A stretch of DNA of 7,406 bases from JAZKFT01 sp043760535. Lineage in GTDB: Bacteria; Bacteroidota; Bacteroidia; Chitinophagales; Chitinophagaceae. The stretch spans positions 1 to 7,406 of the forward strand of contig JAYUOV010000342.1 in NCBI GenBank assembly GCA_043760535.1. Direction: 5' to 3'. Made by a program: the position numbers and the translations under genes. Under the pieces are notes generated by a model. It had not been told where the DNA came from and made no database searches. It saw only the letters and a program-made list of their open reading frames with translations. Positions 5,425 to 7,406 of this stretch are shown here, in pieces (position 1 is the first letter of the stretch; every line of letters begins with the position of its first letter).

Positions 5425-5521
5425 GATGCCATTGCTAAGCCTCGTCCGGTTTTCTACCACCTTCTCTAGCCTCGTACACCTTTGGCAATCTCTCTAAATG
5501 GAGAAGGTAAATAGATGCCAT
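5425..5521. repeat. Short repeat segment flanked by GATGCCAT
   Basis: An 8-bp direct repeat, GATGCCAT (5425-5432 and 5514-5521), flanks an 81-bp segment. Inside are a second direct repeat, AGCCTCGT (5438-5445 and 5468-5475, 30 bp apart), and an 8-bp inverted pair, ACCTTCTC (5459-5466) / GAGAAGGT (5501-5508). The flanking repeat could be a target-site duplication from a small insertion, or chance. Between 5522 and 5683 I see no gene or clear signal. Confidence 0.35.
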
Positions 5522-5683
5522 CTTGTTTGAGAAGGGAAGTGGAATAATGATTTGTTTTTTAACAGATCGTTGCAAATGTCGATGTCATAAAATACTACTG
5601 TTTATTAACAAAATCCATCCTGCACTCTGCCTCCAAACGCCTACATTCGTTGTACTATTACGCACAGTTGTCCATTGGCAGGG

Positions 5684-5710
5684 TTGCATATAATCTCATC
5701 TTTAAATTTT
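5684..5710 (+). promoter_or_regulatory. Weak candidate promoter for the dipeptidase gene
   Basis: TAAATTTT (5703-5710) matches TAnnTTTG except for the last base, with TTG at 5684-5686 and 16 bp between, just under the usual range. It lies 15 bp before the ATG at 5726. The surrounding 5701-5722 is very AT-rich, so chance matches are likely. Confidence 0.25.
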
Positions 5711-5725
5711 CAAATTTTTTAAGTT

Positions 5726-7099
5726 ATGAATTGGAAAGAATACCAAGACGAAAACAAAGACCGTTTCTTGAACGAACTGCTGGAACTACTGCGGATACCA
5801 AGCGTAAGTGCTAGGGGCGAACACAAAGACGATATGATAAAATGCGCCCAAACCATTAAAGAAAAGCTATTGGCCGCCGGGGCAGATATGGTAGAGATTA
5901 TACCAACCCCCGGCCACCCGATTGTATATGGCGAAAAAATAACCGATGCATCCAAACCTACTGTTTTGGTGTACGGCCATTACGATGTGCAGCCGGCCGA
6001 CCCGCTAGAACTATGGAACAGTGGCCCTTTTGAGCCATTGATAAAAGATGGTAAAATATATGCTCGTGGTGCCTGCGACGATAAAGGACAGATGTACATG
6101 CACATAAAAGCTTTGGAAACCATGAAGGCCTGCGGCGAACTGCCCACCAATTTAAAATTCATTATAGAAGGAGAAGAAGAAGTGGGCAGCCCCAACCTGG
6201 CCACTTTTGTAAATGAAAATGTGGATAAGCTACAATGTGATGTGATACTGATTAGCGACACTGCCATGATAAGTCTCGAAAACCCAAGCATAGATGTGGG
6301 CGTTCGTGGGCTTACTTATATAGAGGTGGAAGTTACCGGCGCTAACCGTGATTTACACAGTGGTGTGTATGGTGGTGCAGTGGCCAATCCGCTAACTATT
6401 TTAAGTAAAATGATTGCTAGCCTACACGATGAAAATAACCACATTACCATCCCCGGTTTTTACGATGATGTGCAGGAAAGTAGCGAAGCCGAAAGGGCTG
6501 AAATGGCCAAAGCGCCTTTCGACCAAAAGGAATTCAACGAAGACCTTGGCATAGCAGTAGAGTGGGGCGAAAAAGGCTATAGCAGCAATGAACGCACTGG
6601 CATCCGCCCTACTCTAGAAGTAAATGGTATGTGGGGTGGCTACACCGGCGAAGGTGCTAAAACGGTATTGCCGGGTAAGGCTTTTGCCAAAATAAGCTGC
6701 CGCCTGGTGCCTAATCAAAGCAGCCATATTATAGAGCAAAAACTGATTAACCACTTAAAAAGCATTGCGCCGCCATATATTAAAATAGATGCAAAACCGC
6801 ACCATGGCGGCGAGCCTTATGTTACGCCGGTAGATAGCATTCCTTACCGTGCTGCGGCTAAAGCCATTGAAACAACTTTTGGCAAAAGCCCCATCCCGGT
6901 TCGTGGTGGCGGCAGCATCCCAATTACTGCTCTTTTTGAAAAAACTTTGGGTGTAAAAGTGGTGTTTCTTGGTTTTGGATTGGATAGCGATAACCTGCAC
7001 AGCCCCAATGAGAAATACGACATTGCTAATTTTTACAAAGGCATAGAAACGATACCGTATTTTCATAAGTACTTTGCCGAAATGAATGTTGTTAGTTGA
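5726..7099 (+). CDS. M20-family metallodipeptidase
   Basis: A 457-residue cytoplasmic zinc dipeptidase of the M20 family (carnosinase/CNDP-like branch), of normal full length and without a signal peptide. Motifs, in order: YGHYDVQP with metal ligand H85 and catalytic D87; ARGACDDKG with the bridging metal ligand D118; EGEEEVGS with the general base E151 and metal ligand E152; LISDTAM with metal ligand D178; DLHSGVYGG with H211, the active-site His supplied by the lid/dimerisation domain (about 190-360); CRLVPNQ with R326 for the substrate carboxylate; and NLHSPNE with metal ligand H425. All catalytic and metal-binding positions expected for the family are intact. The start is firm: an in-frame TAA at 5720-5722 directly precedes the ATG. 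It would hydrolyse dipeptides during peptide catabolism; specificity is not readable. It has no apparent functional link with the dehydrogenase genes. Confidence 0.92.
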   Translation: MNWKEYQDENKDRFLNELLELLRIPSVSARGEHKDDMIKCAQTIKEKLLAAGADMVEIIPTPGHPIVYGEKITDASKPTVLVYGHYDVQPADPLELWNSGPFEPLIKDGKIYARGACDDKGQMYMHIKALETMKACGELPTNLKFIIEGEEEVGSPNLATFVNENVDKLQCDVILISDTAMISLENPSIDVGVRGLTYIEVEVTGANRDLHSGVYGGAVANPLTILSKMIASLHDENNHITIPGFYDDVQESSEAERAEMAKAPFDQKEFNEDLGIAVEWGEKGYSSNERTGIRPTLEVNGMWGGYTGEGAKTVLPGKAFAKISCRLVPNQSSHIIEQKLINHLKSIAPPYIKIDAKPHHGGEPYVTPVDSIPYRAAAKAIETTFGKSPIPVRGGGSIPITALFEKTLGVKVVFLGFGLDSDNLHSPNEKYDIANFYKGIETIPYFHKYFAEMNVVS

Positions 7100-7187
7100 T
7101 TGGTTTATTCGTTAATGGGTTGAGTGGTTCGCCAGATTCAACTGATAAAATCTCAATTGATGTCTCGAAGATTTAAGTAATAAACAA

Positions 7188-7217
7188 AAAATCGCCTCCC
7201 AAAAGGGAGGCGATTTT
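7188..7217. terminator. Strong bidirectional terminator
   Basis: AAAATCGCCTCCC (7188-7200) pairs perfectly with GGGAGGCGATTTT (7205-7217) over 13 bp with an AAAA loop. T-tracts follow on both strands (ATTTTATT on +, ATTTTTTG on -). It closes the dipeptidase gene and could also stop a convergent minus-strand transcript. Confidence 0.9.
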
Positions 7218-7219
7218 AT

Positions 7220-7344
7220 TAAAAAAAAACGAGCTGAGTACAATTTCAGAACTCCTTACCCCGTGAACTGAAACCGCCTGTGATTCGCAATCTAAATACC
7301 TGATAGTAGCAATCAGTTGAACGGAGTCCCGTAATGCTACGGGA
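7220..7344 (-). other. Structured region, possible minus-strand 3' UTR or ncRNA end
   Basis: Two abutting stems are visible. One pairs ACCCCGT+AACTG (7258-7264, 7266-7270) with CAGTT+ACGGAGT (7314-7318, 7321-7327). As minus-strand RNA, all 12 pairs form, with one G-U wobble; as plus-strand RNA, one becomes a C-A mismatch. The other is the perfect 7-bp hairpin TCCCGTA-ATGC-TACGGGA (7327-7344). A smaller GATT-CGC-AATC dyad lies at 7282-7292. A T9 run on the minus strand (7228-7220) follows a weak GAG..CTG/CAG-CTC stem. I do not recognise a known RNA class (tmRNA, RNase P RNA and tRNA motifs were looked for and not found). Confidence 0.35.
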
Positions 7345-7345
7345 T

Positions 7346-7406
7346 TTACAACGTTAGCCAATGTCGCTCCATCAGGGCACGGCTTTCGCTGGGTTCCACC
7401 GAAATA
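7346..7406 (-). CDS. Possible C-terminal tail of a minus-strand gene (partial)
   Basis: Read from the right edge on the minus strand, one frame gives ISVEPSESRALMERHWLTL and then TAA at 7348-7346. It would be the end of a convergent gene whose body lies outside the window, with the hairpin at 7327-7344 and the bidirectional terminator at 7188-7217 downstream. Only 19 codons are visible and I do not recognise the protein. Another minus-strand frame is also open across the whole edge, so the coding assignment is weak. Confidence 0.25.
   Translation of the reverse strand, partial: ISVEPSESRALMERHWLTL

Noticed and set aside
7173..7361. 62-codon minus-strand open frame at the right edge
   Set aside because: It reads through the perfect 13-bp terminator and its T-tracts, which is not expected for a real coding region.
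7250..7406. tRNA, tmRNA or RNase P RNA at the right edge
   Set aside because: No cloverleaf with a T-arm GGTTCRA and acceptor stem, no tag reading frame, and no RNase P core motifs could be found on either strand.

Overview
The window looks like a chromosomal segment of a Bacteroidota bacterium, probably of the Chitinophagaceae/Sphingobacteriales type. The basis is the TAnnTTTG-type -7 promoter boxes, the near absence of Shine-Dalgarno sequences, the protein families (GMC oxidoreductase with a gluconate-2-dehydrogenase-subunit-3 partner, an M20 dipeptidase, a small CxxC membrane protein) and the styles of intergenic repeats. The genus cannot be fixed from sequence alone.

Layout, all genes on the + strand. 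(1) 1-342 has no gene; it holds a roughly 145-nt multi-hairpin repeat-like element and a good promoter. (2) 343-975 is a NarL/LuxR-type response regulator with no visible kinase partner. (3) 977-1136 holds three tandem 44-bp units directly after its stop codon, plus an inverted return copy. (4) 1218-1454 is a 78-residue putative lipoprotein closed by a strong terminator. (5) 1626-3365 is a GMC flavoprotein dehydrogenase with a four-cysteine (C-x2-C-x2-C-x3-C) motif. (6) 3366-3858 is a gene-free gap built of a nested inverted repeat and a three-hairpin GC-rich repeat. (7) 3859-4515 is the Tat-exported small subunit. (8) 4695-4922 is a 75-residue secreted/anchored CxxC protein with its own -7 box. 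(9) 4923-5725 is an 800-bp gene-poor stretch holding hairpins, a decayed IS1380-type transposase and a small repeat. (10) 5726-7099 is an M20 metallodipeptidase, closed by a perfect 13-bp terminator. (11) 7220-7406 is a structured stretch that may belong to a minus-strand transcript entering from the right.

Functionally, the flavoprotein and the small subunit are the linked pair. The family model is a periplasmic sugar/glucoside dehydrogenase: the flavoprotein has no signal peptide and leaves the cell folded, attached to the Tat-signal-bearing small subunit, and passes electrons to a c-type cytochrome or quinone. No cytochrome gene is visible here. The other genes have no obvious link to the pair.

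I did not find convincing evidence of a new multi-gene system. The items most worth a second look are the nested palindrome that separates the two dehydrogenase genes, the predicted Fe-S motif in the flavoprotein, the 44-bp tandem repeat array, the small CxxC protein and the structured right edge.
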